This document shows, piece after piece, positions 19,860 through 30,479 of a stretch of DNA of 64,000 nucleotides. The translations under genes and the position numbers were made by a program. The stretch's first letter is position 1. Each line of letters starts with the position of its first letter. Origin of the DNA: Emiliania huxleyi CCMP1516. Its lineage: Eukaryota; Haptophyta; Isochrysidales; Noelaerhabdaceae. The notes under the pieces are model-generated. The model saw nothing but the letters and a program-made list of their open reading frames with translations. It made no database searches and was not told the origin of the DNA. The DNA lies in assembly GCF_000372725.1 (NCBI RefSeq), contig NW_005194698.1, forward strand, positions 323,893 through 387,892. Direction: 5' to 3'.

Positions 19860-20110
19860 GCTCTCGACAGCTCGGTGACACCTCGACCCGCCGGATCTTG
19901 GTTGCTGCAGTCCGCCACAAACGCCGCGCTCCCGTCCGGGCTGGCAGCCGCAGTGTAGAGAAATTCACTTGCCGGCAAGGCTGCAACGCGGCGCGCACGC
20001 CCGGTCGCTGAGACGTGCAGCACCGAGTCCTTCGTCGCGATGTACCAGGCGCCCGCTTGGTCGCTCGCGACGCCAACCCGACCGAGCGATGCCAGAGCAC
20101 TGCTCTGCCC
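19860..20110 (-). pseudogene. truncated duplicate of the NHL gene N-terminus
   Basis: The minus strand reads AGAWYIATKDSVLHVSATG, RARRVAALPASEFLYTAAAS and PDGSAAFVADCSNQ. This is a close match to residues of the first NHL blade of the gene at 18025-19725, but the frame is then lost within a few codons. It lies immediately upstream of the intact gene on the same strand, as expected from a partial tandem duplication. Confidence 0.7.
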
Positions 20111-20199
20111 CGCGGCTGCCTCGCGGCTGCTGCGTCTCGGCTGCTGCTCCTCGGCTGCGTCTCGGCTGCGTCTCGAGGCGGTGTCTCAGCAGCCGCTCT

Positions 20200-20985
20200 C
20201 GAGGCAGTCTCTCGGCTAGCAGCGCGCCGAGCGACCACACGTCCACCGTCTGGTTGTGCGCCTCGCGTTCTCCACGAGTGCGGGTGGGCAGGCCCTAAAA
20301 CGGCGGGAGGGGTAGGGGTGCCGCTGTAGGGGTGTGGAGGGGTCGGGAGGGCGGGAGTGCGGACCGTGACCTAAAGCCCTCCACCGATAGAGGTGTCAGG
20401 CGGCAGGGCCCAGGAGGGGTGGGGGCTGGGAGGGCTGGCCAAAAGCGAGGCGTAGGAGGGCTCATGAGGGCTTGGGAGAGGTGGAGAGCTCGGAGGGGTC
20501 GGAGGGCTCGGAGGGCAGAGAGGCACGAGGGTGGCGCTGGTGGGCTCGGGAGGGCTCGGGAGGGCTCACAAGTGGGATGGAGTGCCCGGAGGGCTCGGAG
20601 GGGCGAGCCGCCGAGCCGGGCTCGGGGGGCTCGGAGGGCTCGGAGGGCTCGGAGGGCTCGGAGGGCTCGGAGGGCTCGGAGGGCTCGGAGGGATGGAGGG
20701 CTCCACAGTAGGGCTCGGAGGGGTCTGGAGGGCTCGGAAGCTCGAGCCCTCCGAGCCCTCCGAGCCCTTCAAGCCCTCGGATGGAGTGGCTCGAAGACGG
20801 ACCTCTCTCGCTCCGGGAGGGTGGAGGGGTGGAGGGTGGAAGGGTGGAGGGGTGGTTGAGCCCTCTAGCTCTATCGATATAGCCCTACCCCTCCCGCCGT
20901 TTTAGGGCCTCCCCACCCGCTATGTTCTCCACCATCCCGGGCGGCAGGTAGTCGAGCGTGCCGCACCTGCGCCGGGAGATCGGGG
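20200..20985 (-). pseudogene. protein kinase fragment (Aurora-like), split by an inserted element
   Basis: Right of the insert the minus strand reads CGTLDYLPPGMVEN (20924-20966), preceded by a CGCAG splice acceptor. Left of the insert it reads AHNQTVDVWSLGALLAE. Together these are activation-segment and helix-F regions of an Aurora-type Ser/Thr kinase (the APE-like LPPEMVE and DVWSLG motifs). The Glu of the APE-like motif is Gly here. The join is out of frame and no other kinase exons were found, so this is a remnant. Confidence 0.65.
20277..20923. mobile_element. 647-bp element with 38-bp TIRs and 9-bp target duplication
   Basis: 20280-20317 and 20883-20920 are inverted repeats with 37 of 38 matches. 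GTTCTCCAC occurs on both flanks (20268-20276 and 20924-20932), as expected of a 9-bp target-site duplication. The interior is mostly a minisatellite of GGGCTCGGA-type units with no coding frame, so it is non-autonomous (MITE-like). It sits inside a kinase exon remnant. Confidence 0.75.
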
Positions 20986-21153
20986 GAGATTGCGGGCTCG
21001 AGCCACCTCGGGCCACGCCTCGGGCGGCGAGGGCGAGGGGGGCAGCGAGGGCGAAGGCGGCAGCGAGGGCGAGGGGGGCGGCGAGGGTCGGGGCGGCCAT
21101 CTGGTGGCGCGCTGCCGGCCGTAGGATATTCGGTTTGGGGGCGAGTTCGGCGC

Positions 21154-22645
21154 ATGACCGACGACGGGCCATCTTTGTGTATGCGGGGAGTCCAGCCGAT
21201 CATGTCGGTGGTCAGCGCGGAGTCCTCCAACGCGGACGATGAGTCTCTCCTCGAGGGCACCAGCAGCGCCGCGGGCGCCCCGCTCTGGGCGTTTGTGCTC
21301 GGTGGCTTCCTTCCGGTGCCGGTCGTCTATGTCACCTTCGTGCGGCTCCAGTCGGCGTGGGGCGCGGCGCTGGCGCTCGAGGCCGCCTTCGTCCTCGTCC
21401 CGGCCGCCATCTGCGCCGTGTGGCCCGAGACCCGGAAGCGTGTCGCCGCCGCGGCAAGGCAGGCGATGGGCGGGAGCGGCGGGCAGCAGCTGAGCCTGAG
21501 AGCGCAGCTGCTCGCCGCGGTGGCGCTCGGCGGCGCCACCCTCGTCGGCGCCGCCCTCGCCATCCTCCTCTTTGAGCACTTCTTCGCCTCCGAGTGGAGC
21601 CACGCCACTCGCCAGGTGCGCGCACACCCGCCGCTGCCGCAGCCGCAGCCGCAGCCGCCGCCGCCGCCGCCGCTGTCCACCTCTCTCTCCACACTTCTAT
21701 CTCCACACCTCCGTCCGTGCGCAGGTGCGGCGCGAGGCGCTCATCTACGGCTTCTCGCGCAGCGACGAGCAGGGCGTCGCTCTCTTCGGCGCGTGGTTCT
21801 GCGCGGTAGCCACCCGCCGCTTGAGCGCAGCTCCTCCGGCCACAAGTAGAGTCATTACGTGTGAGTGAGCTCACTTTACAGGTCAACCCGCTGCTCGAGG
21901 AGCTCTTCTGGCGCATCTTCCTCGCCCACGGCTTCGACCACCGCGCCGCCTCCCACTTCCTCCCCGCCAACGCCGCGCCGCGCGCCATCCAAAAGTGGAC
22001 GCGCGGCACGCGCGGCACCGCCGCCCTCAAAGTCGCCGCGTCGGCCTGATCACTCTCGACTGTGTTTATCTATTCTGTGTCGTAGGCACCGCCGCCCTCT
22101 GGGTCGCCACGTCGGCCTTCTACGCGTCGTACCTCCCCAAGCTGGCGGTGTCCTGCCGCCGCCAGCAGCGCCTCGTCACGCCGCCAGCTGTGAACAGGTA
22201 CCACGCCAACGTGGTCTTCGTCTTCCTGCCGCTGCCCGCCGCCGCCGCCGCCGTCGCAGGCCTGGTCGGGTACGGCGTGCTACTGCAGCTGCTCGTGTCG
22301 CGGGTGGGGCTCGTCGGTGCCGTCGGCGCGCATGTCGGTGCAACCGCCCCAGATGCGGAGTCCTGTCCCCTGCACTCCAGCCAGCCCTCGAGACGCGACG
22401 TGGCTTGCTGGCCCGTCGGCGCGCATCACGGTGGCGGCCTTTGGCGCCTCCTCTCGAGGGCTGCTTGAAGCCAGAGCGCTCGGGAGGACACACGTGGCCT
22501 GCTGGCTCCGATTGCTCTCACTGTATTCAGAAGGCGTCGTGCCTTCACACACACCCTCACGCTTGTGCGCGTCCATGGCGCAGGCGCCGACGCCGCCGTG
22601 ATCCTCGGCCTGACTGACGCCATCTGGGAGTACCTGCGGCGCTGA
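21154..22645 (+). CDS. CPBP-family intramembrane protease (CAAX-type), multi-exon
   Basis: Exon 1 (21154 to about 21615) encodes three hydrophobic segments, including APLWAFVLGGFLPVPVVYVT. Exon 2 (about 21726-21807) encodes REALIYGFSRSDEQGVALFG. Exon 3 (from 21882) holds NPLLEELFWRIFLAHGF, the EExxxR-type glutamate motif of CPBP/Rce1 intramembrane proteases. Exon 4 (from 22086) gives a further membrane segment and YHANVVFVFLPLPAAAAAV, and the last exon ends DAIWEYLRR with TGA at 22643-22645. CPBP enzymes process prenylated or membrane proteins in the ER or plastid. The intron before exon 4 is flanked by a 34-bp direct repeat, and an AGCTGTGAACAG motif sits at 22187-22198 before GTACC. Confidence 0.75.
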
Positions 22646-23398
22646 CTGGCGTCCGAGTCCGACACACCTCACCGGCGCGGCGGCGTTCGCTGGTGCGCCA
22701 CGCCCGTGGTGTCGCATCGCGTGTCCTCTTAGTCGCACGTCACACCGCATCGATCAGACGACTCCGAATGCTTTAGTTCTCCTCTCAGCCCTGCACACAA
22801 CGGCCCAGAAGCCTCATCACCCGGCATCGCACCACACCATATAAGTGTGTGTCATTTTAGCATCGGTTGGAATTAGCCGGTTAGGTACTCTAGCGGACAT
22901 GAGTGAAACTCGTCAAAGCCGTCCCCCCAAGGAAACTGTGAAGCTCCCAACGGCCAGACACCTCGGCGCACCCAGCCCCCGCACTGCGCACAGTCCACAG
23001 AAAATATGACTGTGCCACAGTCACCCCCCCCCCCCCCCCACACGCAGACCCGGGCGGGGATGTCGGGTGAGTGTCGTGTCGCGGCCGGCGCGCGCGCGCG
23101 GGCGCTGGGGCCTGCTGGGCGGTGTGACCGATGTCGGGGACAGAGGGCTTTGTCAAAACCCGAAGGCGCCCCGTTGCCAGTTTGTGTGTGTGTGGACAGG
23201 TTTATCTCACCTTGTACTTCTACCCCTACCGTATGTGGAGCGCGCACGATGATCGATGTGATACAAGGGGAAGCCTCGCGGTCCGCACGGGATATGTGTC
23301 CAGACACCAATAAAAGAGAAGGTTTCCTCGCGGCGCGGCGCCGCCACAGCATGTGACTGTTCGAAGGACTGTTCGATGCGACCCCACTCGAGGTCTCG
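22646..23398. other. intergenic, no gene seen
   Basis: Only short frames. A C-tract of about 14 bases lies near 23025-23039. Nothing else recognised. Confidence 0.6.
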
Positions 23399-24180
23399 TC
23401 AGACGAGGGCGCGCGCACTGGTGCCGCCGTTTCCGTTGCCGCCCCCGGCCCCGTTGCCGCCGCCGCCATTGCTGCCACGCGCCTCCACCGCCTGCTCTGC
23501 CGGCGCCCTCTGCCTCACGCCGCCCTTGTAGGTGGCGACGTCCTCGCCCTCAAAGTGGTTCTTGCCGTCGACGAAGTGGCGAAGCACGCCCCCGAGCACC
23601 TACGGTAGGGCAACGGGAGGTGATGCGCGTCTCCGTACAGGACCTGATCTCGACTGGTCTCGGGGCGGCCGCGCCTCCTTGCCCCACATAATCTGCAACA
23701 GCATGAAGCCAAGCGAGGTGATGATGGTACAGCATGGTGCGAGGGGCGGCACGCCGGCTCGCAGCTCCCCCACCTACGGGCGAAGGGTAGCCCCTCGACG
23801 GCTTGCATCGAGCCACTCAGTTGGAGATGAAGCGAGCGGGAGATGCTAGCGATGTGAGGCGGTGCAGCGAGCGAGACGGTGTACACGAGTGAGCTAGAAG
23901 AGAGATCGGACGGCGCCATGTCTGGCAGCAAGAAGAAGAGGGTCACCACCGGGAAGTAGATCCCGCGGATGATGAGGAAGGAGGCGACGAAGAGGTAGGT
24001 CGTCGCCTAAGGAGCGAGGAATAGGTGAAGCAAGAGAGGAGGAAGGTCGTCGCTCTCTCCCGAGAGGCGTCGGTGTTGTGTGTACGCGCGTCTTACCAGG
24101 GCGCGTAGAGCTGTGGGGCACTCCTCCAAAGCACCGAGCGTTAGCGCCTGGTCGAGCACGCCTCCCCCGCCCCTAGCCAT
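23399..24180 (-). CDS. TLC-domain membrane protein (TRAM/LAG1/CLN8-like), probably 5'-truncated
   Basis: Minus-strand exons read in order. 24097-24180 encodes QALTLGALEECPTALRAL and ends at a GTAAGA donor. An exon from 24006 downward encodes ATTYLFVASFLIIRGIYFPV and VTLFFLLPDM. An exon near 23640-23770 holds TIITSLGFMLLQIMWGKE. A last exon (23399 to about 23600) has GVLRHFVDGKNHFEGEDVAT and a Gly/Asn-rich tail. The spacing of ExPT, the RGIYFP membrane segment and a final hydrophobic segment suits the C-terminal half of a TLC domain, used in lipid sensing or ceramide synthesis. The first half is missing: the candidate ATG (24180) lies only 18 bases after the next gene's stop. Confidence 0.5.
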
Positions 24181-24198
24181 CGCACCCCTCTCTCTGCG

Positions 24199-25302
24199 TC
24201 ACGTACTCATACGTCCGGGGGTCCCCCGAGCGTTGGACGTTTGGTAAAACTTTGGGTCGCATCGGTTGCTGCTGTTGACCAGAGGGCATAGAATCGCCGT
24301 TTCCTGCAAATAGTGGTCGACAAACGTCTGTGACACCCCGACGTGATGTGGGGCTCGGTGCGACAGATAACGCGCCAGCGGGCTGTGCGCCCTCCACGAG
24401 TCCACCCTAGATTCGTTGCGGACGCGGAATGCCATAAGTGTGTGTGCAAGCCACATGCAACCCTTAGCCAGCGTGACCTCGCCGCGCCATATTGGATCGA
24501 TGGTCGCACGCAAGGCCTGTGTGAGAGTCTCGTCAGCGCTCAAGCCGAATAGCTGGAAGGCGCATCGGACGTATGCGTCACTTTGGCAATTAACGTGCGC
24601 GTTGCCATGCTGGCCCAGGCGAGCCCATGAGATCACAACACCGTGCTTGACCTTCGAAGCGAGGTTGAACATAAACGTGGGCTCCATGTGGCGTGGAAGG
24701 TGCTCCGCGACCTCAATCGAGAGCTTCCAGTCGTACCACTGCTGATGCTGTCGCGGCAACCCCTCTGACAAGTCAGCAAACTGCACCAACCCACCAGTCG
24801 CCTCCTGCACATTTTCTGCCCCGTCCAAGCCTTGCCATCGAACGGATGGCGCATACGCCCTGAAGTATCGACCGTACTGACCCAAGCCACATCCGAGGTC
24901 CAGTACCGATTGGTTTGCAAAGAGCCCTGCGAGGGACGCCGCCAGTGTCTTGGGCAAGCAGTAGTTCATCAATCTCTTGTCTTGCTGCCGGTGGGGGCTC
25001 ATGCAGAAGCCGCCTGTTGGCCCCGTGCCATGGCGTCTGCAGCTCGTCTGGCCTGCTACTTTTCTCCAGTGCAGGGCCTCTGCCTCAGCGGCCATCACGG
25101 CTGAATACAGCTGATGAGGATCAGATGAGTCGGTGTCCGGCACCGTGGGTGGGTGGTCCTGAGGATGTGGACCAGCTTCTCGCCACCAGCGCAGAACCGC
25201 AGATCGAGCGGATTCGAGGTCTGCTCTCAAGGACCCCACCTTCGCAGCGTCTACCGTGGCATGCGTTGCGCGATGCATGTCGAAGACCCCACCCGCCTCC
25301 AT
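24199..25302 (-). CDS. SAM-dependent methyltransferase
   Basis: A single frame of 367 residues (ATG 25302). Residues 133-144, VLDLGCGLGQYG, form the classic SAM-binding motif I, and EVAEHLP (197-203) is the post-motif II loop typical of class I small-molecule methyltransferases. An N-terminal helical region (1-80) precedes a Cys-containing segment (TSCRRHGTGPTGGFCMSPHR). No signal peptide or membrane segment. The substrate cannot be told from sequence. No intron is seen. It lies head to tail with the TLC gene fragment, which starts only 18 bases downstream. Confidence 0.75.
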   Translation of the reverse strand: MEAGGVFDMHRATHATVDAAKVGSLRADLESARSAVLRWWREAGPHPQDHPPTVPDTDSSDPHQLYSAVMAAEAEALHWRKVAGQTSCRRHGTGPTGGFCMSPHRQQDKRLMNYCLPKTLAASLAGLFANQSVLDLGCGLGQYGRYFRAYAPSVRWQGLDGAENVQEATGGLVQFADLSEGLPRQHQQWYDWKLSIEVAEHLPRHMEPTFMFNLASKVKHGVVISWARLGQHGNAHVNCQSDAYVRCAFQLFGLSADETLTQALRATIDPIWRGEVTLAKGCMWLAHTLMAFRVRNESRVDSWRAHSPLARYLSHRAPHHVGVSQTFVDHYLQETAILCPLVNSSNRCDPKFYQTSNARGTPGRMST

Positions 25303-26060
25303 TGCCCGCCTTCTCGACTAGCAGTGGACCCGCGCGCACTCGCTTGCGCAGCTCGGCAGTGCAAAGTAACGCGTGCCCGTGAGCCGTGTGCAAGTTTGCC
25401 AGCAGCATGCGCTCGGGGGTTTACCAGCATAGTGTAGGTGAAGAACAGCCAGGCTCGGACTGGACACCAACGCGGTATGGGTGGACGCGAGACAGATGAT
25501 GGCGACACGCACGAGCGACACACAGACACAAACAAGCTCACAAGACACACAGCCAGCTGGCTGCCACACACCCTGAGTTGGCGTACACATAACTCAGGGC
25601 CACATTCTTCCTGTCGCCCCCCCCAGCACTCCAAGGTGCCAAGAGAAACAAACAAGGGCACAACATCACAACAGACGACAGGAGTACCATGCGAGGCTAG
25701 AGCAGCTTGCTCCACCTCTAGCAATCTCGCCGGCCGGCGAGGCACGGACGAGACCGTGTGTGGGGTCTAGTGAGGTGTCTATGGACGCCCTCCTCACGGG
25801 CTAGCTGCCTACTGCTAGCCCTGTCTCGCACTCACAGGCAGTGACAATTCAATGGGTGAGTGTTTGCGAGCAGAGGCGCGTGGGCTAAATCTAGGCCGCA
25901 CGTCGTGGCACTATGACGAAGTTAGACGTGCGGCCGCAGCGCGCCCGCCCAGGGCGCGGCGGTGCGCGCGTGTTAGCGAGAAAGTTGCGGGGAGAGCCAT
26001 GCCCGACTTTCCGAAGGTGAGGCCTCTGCGACGAGTGCCAGCCGCGCTGCGGAGCCACAC
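25303..26060. other. intergenic, no gene seen
   Basis: Contains short open frames on both strands with no recognisable domain and a polypyrimidine-rich stretch near 25600-25630. Right-hand part grades into repeat copy A. Confidence 0.5.
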
Positions 26061-26065
26061 CCTTC

Positions 26066-26503
26066 GAGCCGCGTCCCGTCGGCACTGCCCCTGAGTGTGT
26101 CCCGCCTTGGCGGCATACACTCTCGACGAGGACAGTCCTGCCTACGGGAACGTGTCGCGCGCCGGCGACGGTTGCGGCGTGGTGGTTTCGAGTACGACGC
26201 GAAGATGGCACGACCACCGCCCTGCATTGCAGACCGGGCAAGGAGGGGCCTGCTCCCGTTCCGCGAGGAACAGGAGGTCAGTCTCCCCCCCTCCCCCGGC
26301 CTGAGCAGCCACGGTGGAAGGCAGCCCCTTGAGTCGAGGGCGGCGCGACCATTGCGCCGACTCAAAGACCAGCTAGCTGGCCCGTTCAGTACAGATGGTC
26401 TCGCCGCCCCGCTCCGCGCCGCCCGCCGCCGCGCCGCGCCCCCGCCCGACGAGTATTAATGCCCCCGACTAAATACCTCCCCCCAACGGAATTCTGGAAT
26501 ACA
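26066..26503. repeat. dispersed repeat, copy A
   Basis: Matches the reverse complement of 46650-48293 once the 1.2-kb insertion at 46780-47983 is removed. Shared landmarks are TGTATTCCAGAATTCCGTTG, a GCGGGGGCGCGGCGC stretch, and a frame encoding EREQAPPCPVC with a CPVC knuckle. Identity is high, roughly nine in ten bases by eye. Confidence 0.75.
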
Positions 26504-26504
26504 G

Positions 26505-26603
26505 GTAAGGTAAGGTAAGGTAAACTTCTCCACACACACGAGGTGGTGGGGCAAGGGGGGGCAACCCTCGCGTCTCCACGTCTGACGACAGGAGCCCCAC
26601 GGC
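26505..26603. repeat. dispersed repeat, inverted match to 53595-53705
   Basis: GGTAAGGTAAGGTAAAC through CACGAGGTGGTGGGGCAAG to GACGACAGGAGCCCCACGGC reappears reverse-complemented at 53595-53705 with only a few differences. It directly adjoins copy A, and may be the end of the same element family. Confidence 0.8.
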
Positions 26604-26634
26604 CTTAAATAAATAAATAAAAACGGACACCTCT

Positions 26635-26910
26635 CTACTGTGAGATGGGTAAAAAGGAACAGGCCCCCGCCCTTGCGATCTTTGTGCAGGGTTCTTTGTG
26701 GGTGTGGTCGGCGACTAGCCGGGGTCGTCCTCCCGGTGGGGGACTAGCACTAGCCGTCTTCCACTGGTCCCTCGGGTCCCTGCTGCTCCTAATCTCTTCG
26801 TACATCCTCCTGCTGATCTCCGCAAAGTCCTGCTCCCTCCCTCGTCTCGCCCTGCGCGTCTGCTCCGCCTCAGACACCGTCTTCTGCCCTGCGTCCCCAC
26901 GGCCTTGCAC
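26635..26910 (-). CDS. hypothetical short frame beside the repeats
   Basis: A 91-residue frame includes DFAEISRRMYEEIRSSRDPR, a charged helical stretch that looks translated. No family recognised. It sits within a repeat-rich stretch and may belong to a mobile element. Confidence 0.25.
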   Translation of the reverse strand: MQGRGDAGQKTVSEAEQTRRARRGREQDFAEISRRMYEEIRSSRDPRDQWKTASASPPPGGRPRLVADHTHKEPCTKIARAGACSFLPISQ

Positions 26911-27365
26911 TCTGGAATACAGACTATTAACAATTAATCATTAACACGCAAGTAATTATATACTACCCACTTCCACTATACTCCATCAGCACGAGTAATG
27001 AGCTCTTGACACATCGGACCGCGTAACGGCGTTATTAAGCCCGTTATAAAAATTGCGAAAAGAAAAAAGCCGGCAGAGATTCCTCACACACTTTCCGCTC
27101 TCTAGACTCCACCATAGACTCTCTCAGAACAGTGGAGGAGGCAACGGCCACAGCCGCGCGGTTCGTGGAACTTGTACCAGTCAGAACTGGAAGAGCTGTA
27201 CGCTACTCAGAGTCAGTGTCAGTCCTCCCACCAGTGTCGGTCCTCCTCCCGACGCGCTCGGATACGGGATACCGCTCGATTTATGGGGTGGTCTACACTA
27301 TCACCAATGCAGTCAGCTCCCACGCCAATCTTGCCGTGCGCCAGACTGGCCGCACTCTCAGACGG

Positions 27366-30300
27366 CTACGCCGCGCGGAGCATCACCGCCACGACCGCAA
27401 GCAAGATCGACACGGCCAGCACGGCCAGCAGCGCGTGCAGCCGCTGCGACGGCGGCGGCGGAGGCCACGCCCGCTCCCCCGCGCGCACCGCGTCGTTTGC
27501 GGCGGCAGCCTCGCCGTCGGCGCCTCGGGTTAGGAAGTGGAAGACCGCCTCCTCCGCCGCGTGCGTCGTGTCCGGGTGGCGCAACGTGCCTAACGAGTTG
27601 ACCGCCATGGTCAGCCTGGCTGGAGCTTCGGCGTGCGCTCGGGGCGCGCAGCGAGCTTAATTTGAGTCGGGCTCCTCCATCACACGTGATTCGTGCGCCG
27701 CGCGGGGAGTGGAGTGGCGTGGGATGGAGTGGCGCAGCGTGCCGGCGGACAGTGCGACCAGCTCGTGCGGCGCCGCGTGGAGCGTGGCGCCGAGCGGCTC
27801 GCCGGAGGCGACAAAGTTGCGACCCACCGCCGCGAGAACCTCCGCCGGCGCCGCGCCTGTGCACATGCCGGGGAGGGGGGGGGGACGTCGCGGGCAGAAC
27901 AATCTGGGCCGCGGATCTCGACTGTATCTCGGCCGTATCTCCGCCAGATCTCGGGTGTGTCGCTCCCCGAGATCACAACTCTGTCTCGGCCGCATCTCGG
28001 CTGACTCTCGGGAAATCTCGGGCAATCTCGGGCAATCTCGCGCCCTGCCACCGCCCCGCGGGCTCCTCAAACGCGTGCGGCGCCGCGGCGGCGAAGCGCG
28101 ACAGCAGCGGGCGCATCATCGCCGCAGCAGGACCCGCCTCCGCCTCCGCCTGATCGACCGCTACTGCTGTGAACGGACGCGCCCTCGCAGCAGCTGCAGC
28201 CCTCCTCCTCCGCCTCCGTGCCTCGGTCGGGACTCGCTCCGACAGCAGCGCCGCGTGGTCGCCTGTTCACAGCTCGCCGCTGTGAAGAGACGCGGCTCAC
28301 TAGTCTTGCGGCGAGAGGTTGGGTGTGGGGTGGCTTCTGGACCGGATCTCGGCTAGACGAAGCCTCGGCTAGATCTCGGCTGATCTCGGAAAGGCCTCGG
28401 CTAGATCTCGGCTAGATCTCGACTAGACCTCGGCTACATCTCGGCTAGATCTCGGCTAGATCTCGGCTGATCTCGGAAAGGCCTCGGCTAGATCTCGGCT
28501 AGATCTCGACTAGACCTCGACTACATCTCGGCTAGATCTCGGCTAGGTCTTCTTCGCCTGCCCAGCCCTTGGTCGGCAGCCACACCATGCCTGTTCACAG
28601 CTCGTGAATAGTGCAGCTGTGAATAGTGCAGTCCTCGGTCGGCAGCCACACCATGCCTGTTCACAGCTCGTGAAAAGTGCAGCTGTGAATAGTGCAGTCC
28701 TCGGTCGGCAGCCATACCATGCCTGTTCACAGCTCGTGAATAGTGCAGCTGTGAATAGTGCAGTCCTCGGTCGGCAGCCACACCATGCCTGTTCACAGCT
28801 CGTGAAAAGTGCAGCTGTGAATAGTGCAGTCCTCGGTCGGCAGCCACACCATGCCTGTTCACAGCTCGTGAATAGTGCAGCTGTGAATAGTGCAGTCCTC
28901 GGTCGGCAGCCACACCATGCCTGTTCACAGCTCGTGAAAAGTGCAGCTGTGAATAGTGCAGTCCTCGGTCGGCAGCCACACCATGCCTGTTCACAGCTCG
29001 TGAAAAGTGCAGCTGTGAATAGTGCAGTCCTCGGTCGGCAGCCACACCATGCCTGTTCACAGCTCGTGAAAAGTGCAGCTGTGAATAGTGCAGTCCTCGG
29101 TCGGCAGCCACACCATGCCTGTTCACAGCTCGTGAAAAGTGCAGCTGTGAATAGTGCAGTCCTCGGTCGGCAGCCACACCATGCCTGTTCACAGCTCGTG
29201 AATAGTGCAGCTGTGAATAGTGCAGTCCTCGGTCGGAAGCCACACCATGCCTGTTCACCGCTCGTGAATAGTGCAGCTGTGAATAGTGCAGTCCTCGGTC
29301 GGCAGCCACACCATGCCTGTTCACAGCTCGTGAAAAGTGCAGCTGTGAATAGTGCAGTCCTCGGTCGGAAGCCACACCATGCCTGTTCACCGCTCGTGAA
29401 TAGTGCAGCTGTGAATAGTGCAGTCCTCGGTCGGCAGCCACACCATGCCTGTTCACAGCTCGTGAATAGTGCAGCTGTGAATAGTGCAGTCCTCGGTCGG
29501 CAGCCACACCATGCCTGTTCACAGCTCGTGAATAGTGCAGCTGTGAATAGTGCAGTCCTCGGTCGGCAGCCACACCATGCCTGTTCACAGCTCGTGAAAA
29601 GTGCAGCTGTGAATAGTGCAGTCCTCGGTCGGCAGCCACACCATGCCGTCGGTGAGGGCGAGGGCGGAGACTCGCCGTCGCACCTGTTCACAGCTGTCCC
29701 CTGTGAAGAGCGTCTCTTCACACCTGGAGGAGACACGCGCGCCGCCGCACCGACACCGCAGCCTTGAGCGCGGACATCATCAACGCAGCTTAGTGGAAAG
29801 GGTGGCATGGCCAGGCCTCGGGGAGGACTCAGTTGAGGTGGCATGGCCCGCCTTGAGGAGAGAGGCCGCGACTGGGCCGCCGTACGAGTGGGCGACCACC
29901 AGCACGCGCGCCGCCGCCGCCGGCTCCACCGTCGACCGCCTACCGACGCGCCAACCCTTCCGTCGGGGAGAGAATTGCTTCCGCCGGCTTGGAGGCTCGG
30001 AAAGCGAGCGCACCAGAGCTGCGCAAGGTGCGCGTGCGGGCAGCCGTCTCCTCCGTGAGGGTCGGCGATGAGCACGCCCCACCCGAGCCGCTGCGCGCGC
30101 CGCACGTACCCAAACATCGCGCCCGAGCGAGTCGAGTCGTTGATGCAGAGCGAGCGACCCCACACGCCGGCGTCGCCGCCGGGCGCAGATCCGCACACGA
30201 GGAGCAGCAGCGGCGCGCTCGAGCCCTTGAGGCCGGAGGAGGAGTACGCCGTCGCACCGCCCGCGCACGGCACGGCGTGCAGCCCGCAGTGCGCTACAAG

Positions 30301-30474
30301 CTGCTCGCGAATCCACGCCACCGCAGCGGCGCCGACGGCATCGTAGTTGGCCTGGCCCTTCCACTCGAAGCCGCCGCCGTCGGCGGAGCGGAGGACAAAG
30401 TCGTCCGGGTCGCCGGTCGGGACGGGCACGTAAGCGTATCCGAGGTCGGCGAGGGTGGGCGTGCCCATATACAT
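27366..30474 (-). CDS. ARB2/FAM172 domain protein with C-terminal membrane anchor, multi-exon
   Basis: Exon 1 (ATG 30474) encodes TLADLGYAYVPVPTGDPDDF through GVWGRSLCINDSTRSG and YVRRAQRLGWGVLIADPHGG. An exon near 29873-29945 encodes RVLVVAHSYGGPVAASLLK, and 3' exons give NFVASGEPLGATL, then TLRHPDTTHAAEEAVFHFL and a hydrophobic tail, LLAVLAVSILLAVVAVML, before the stop at 27366. The order matches the ARB2 domain of FAM172A, including the AHSYGG hydrolase-like elbow. In fission yeast Arb2 acts with Argonaute in a chaperone complex; FAM172A is linked to Ago2 and splicing. A tail anchor would place this copy on a membrane. The large intron between the elbow and the C-terminal exons holds the 66-bp and 11-bp arrays. 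Confidence 0.75.
28340..28548 (-). repeat. 11-bp minisatellite GATCTCGGCTA in ARB2 intron
   Basis: Copies of GATCTCGGCTA (plus strand) with CTCGGAAAGGC variants. A block of about 100 bp is itself duplicated. Confidence 0.85.
28567..29650 (-). repeat. 66-bp tandem array of introner-like units in ARB2 intron
   Basis: About 17 copies of a 66-bp unit, each holding GCCTGTTCACAGC and GCAGCTGTGAATAG, with A/T variants (AATAG or AAAAG). Read on the sense strand each unit carries an inverted pair of TTCACAGC arms. Because 66 is divisible by three, the array stays open in several frames, giving long artefact ORFs on both strands. Confidence 0.9.
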
Positions 30475-30479
30475 GTGTG

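Noticed and set aside
28567..29650. Regular 66-bp array resembling a CRISPR
   Set aside because: The whole unit repeats, with no variable spacers, and it lies inside an intron of a eukaryotic gene.
28543..29767. Long open frames on both strands across the 66-bp array (22-residue protein repeats)
   Set aside because: The unit length is a multiple of three and lacks stops, so open frames follow automatically; the ARB2 homology places the array in an intron.
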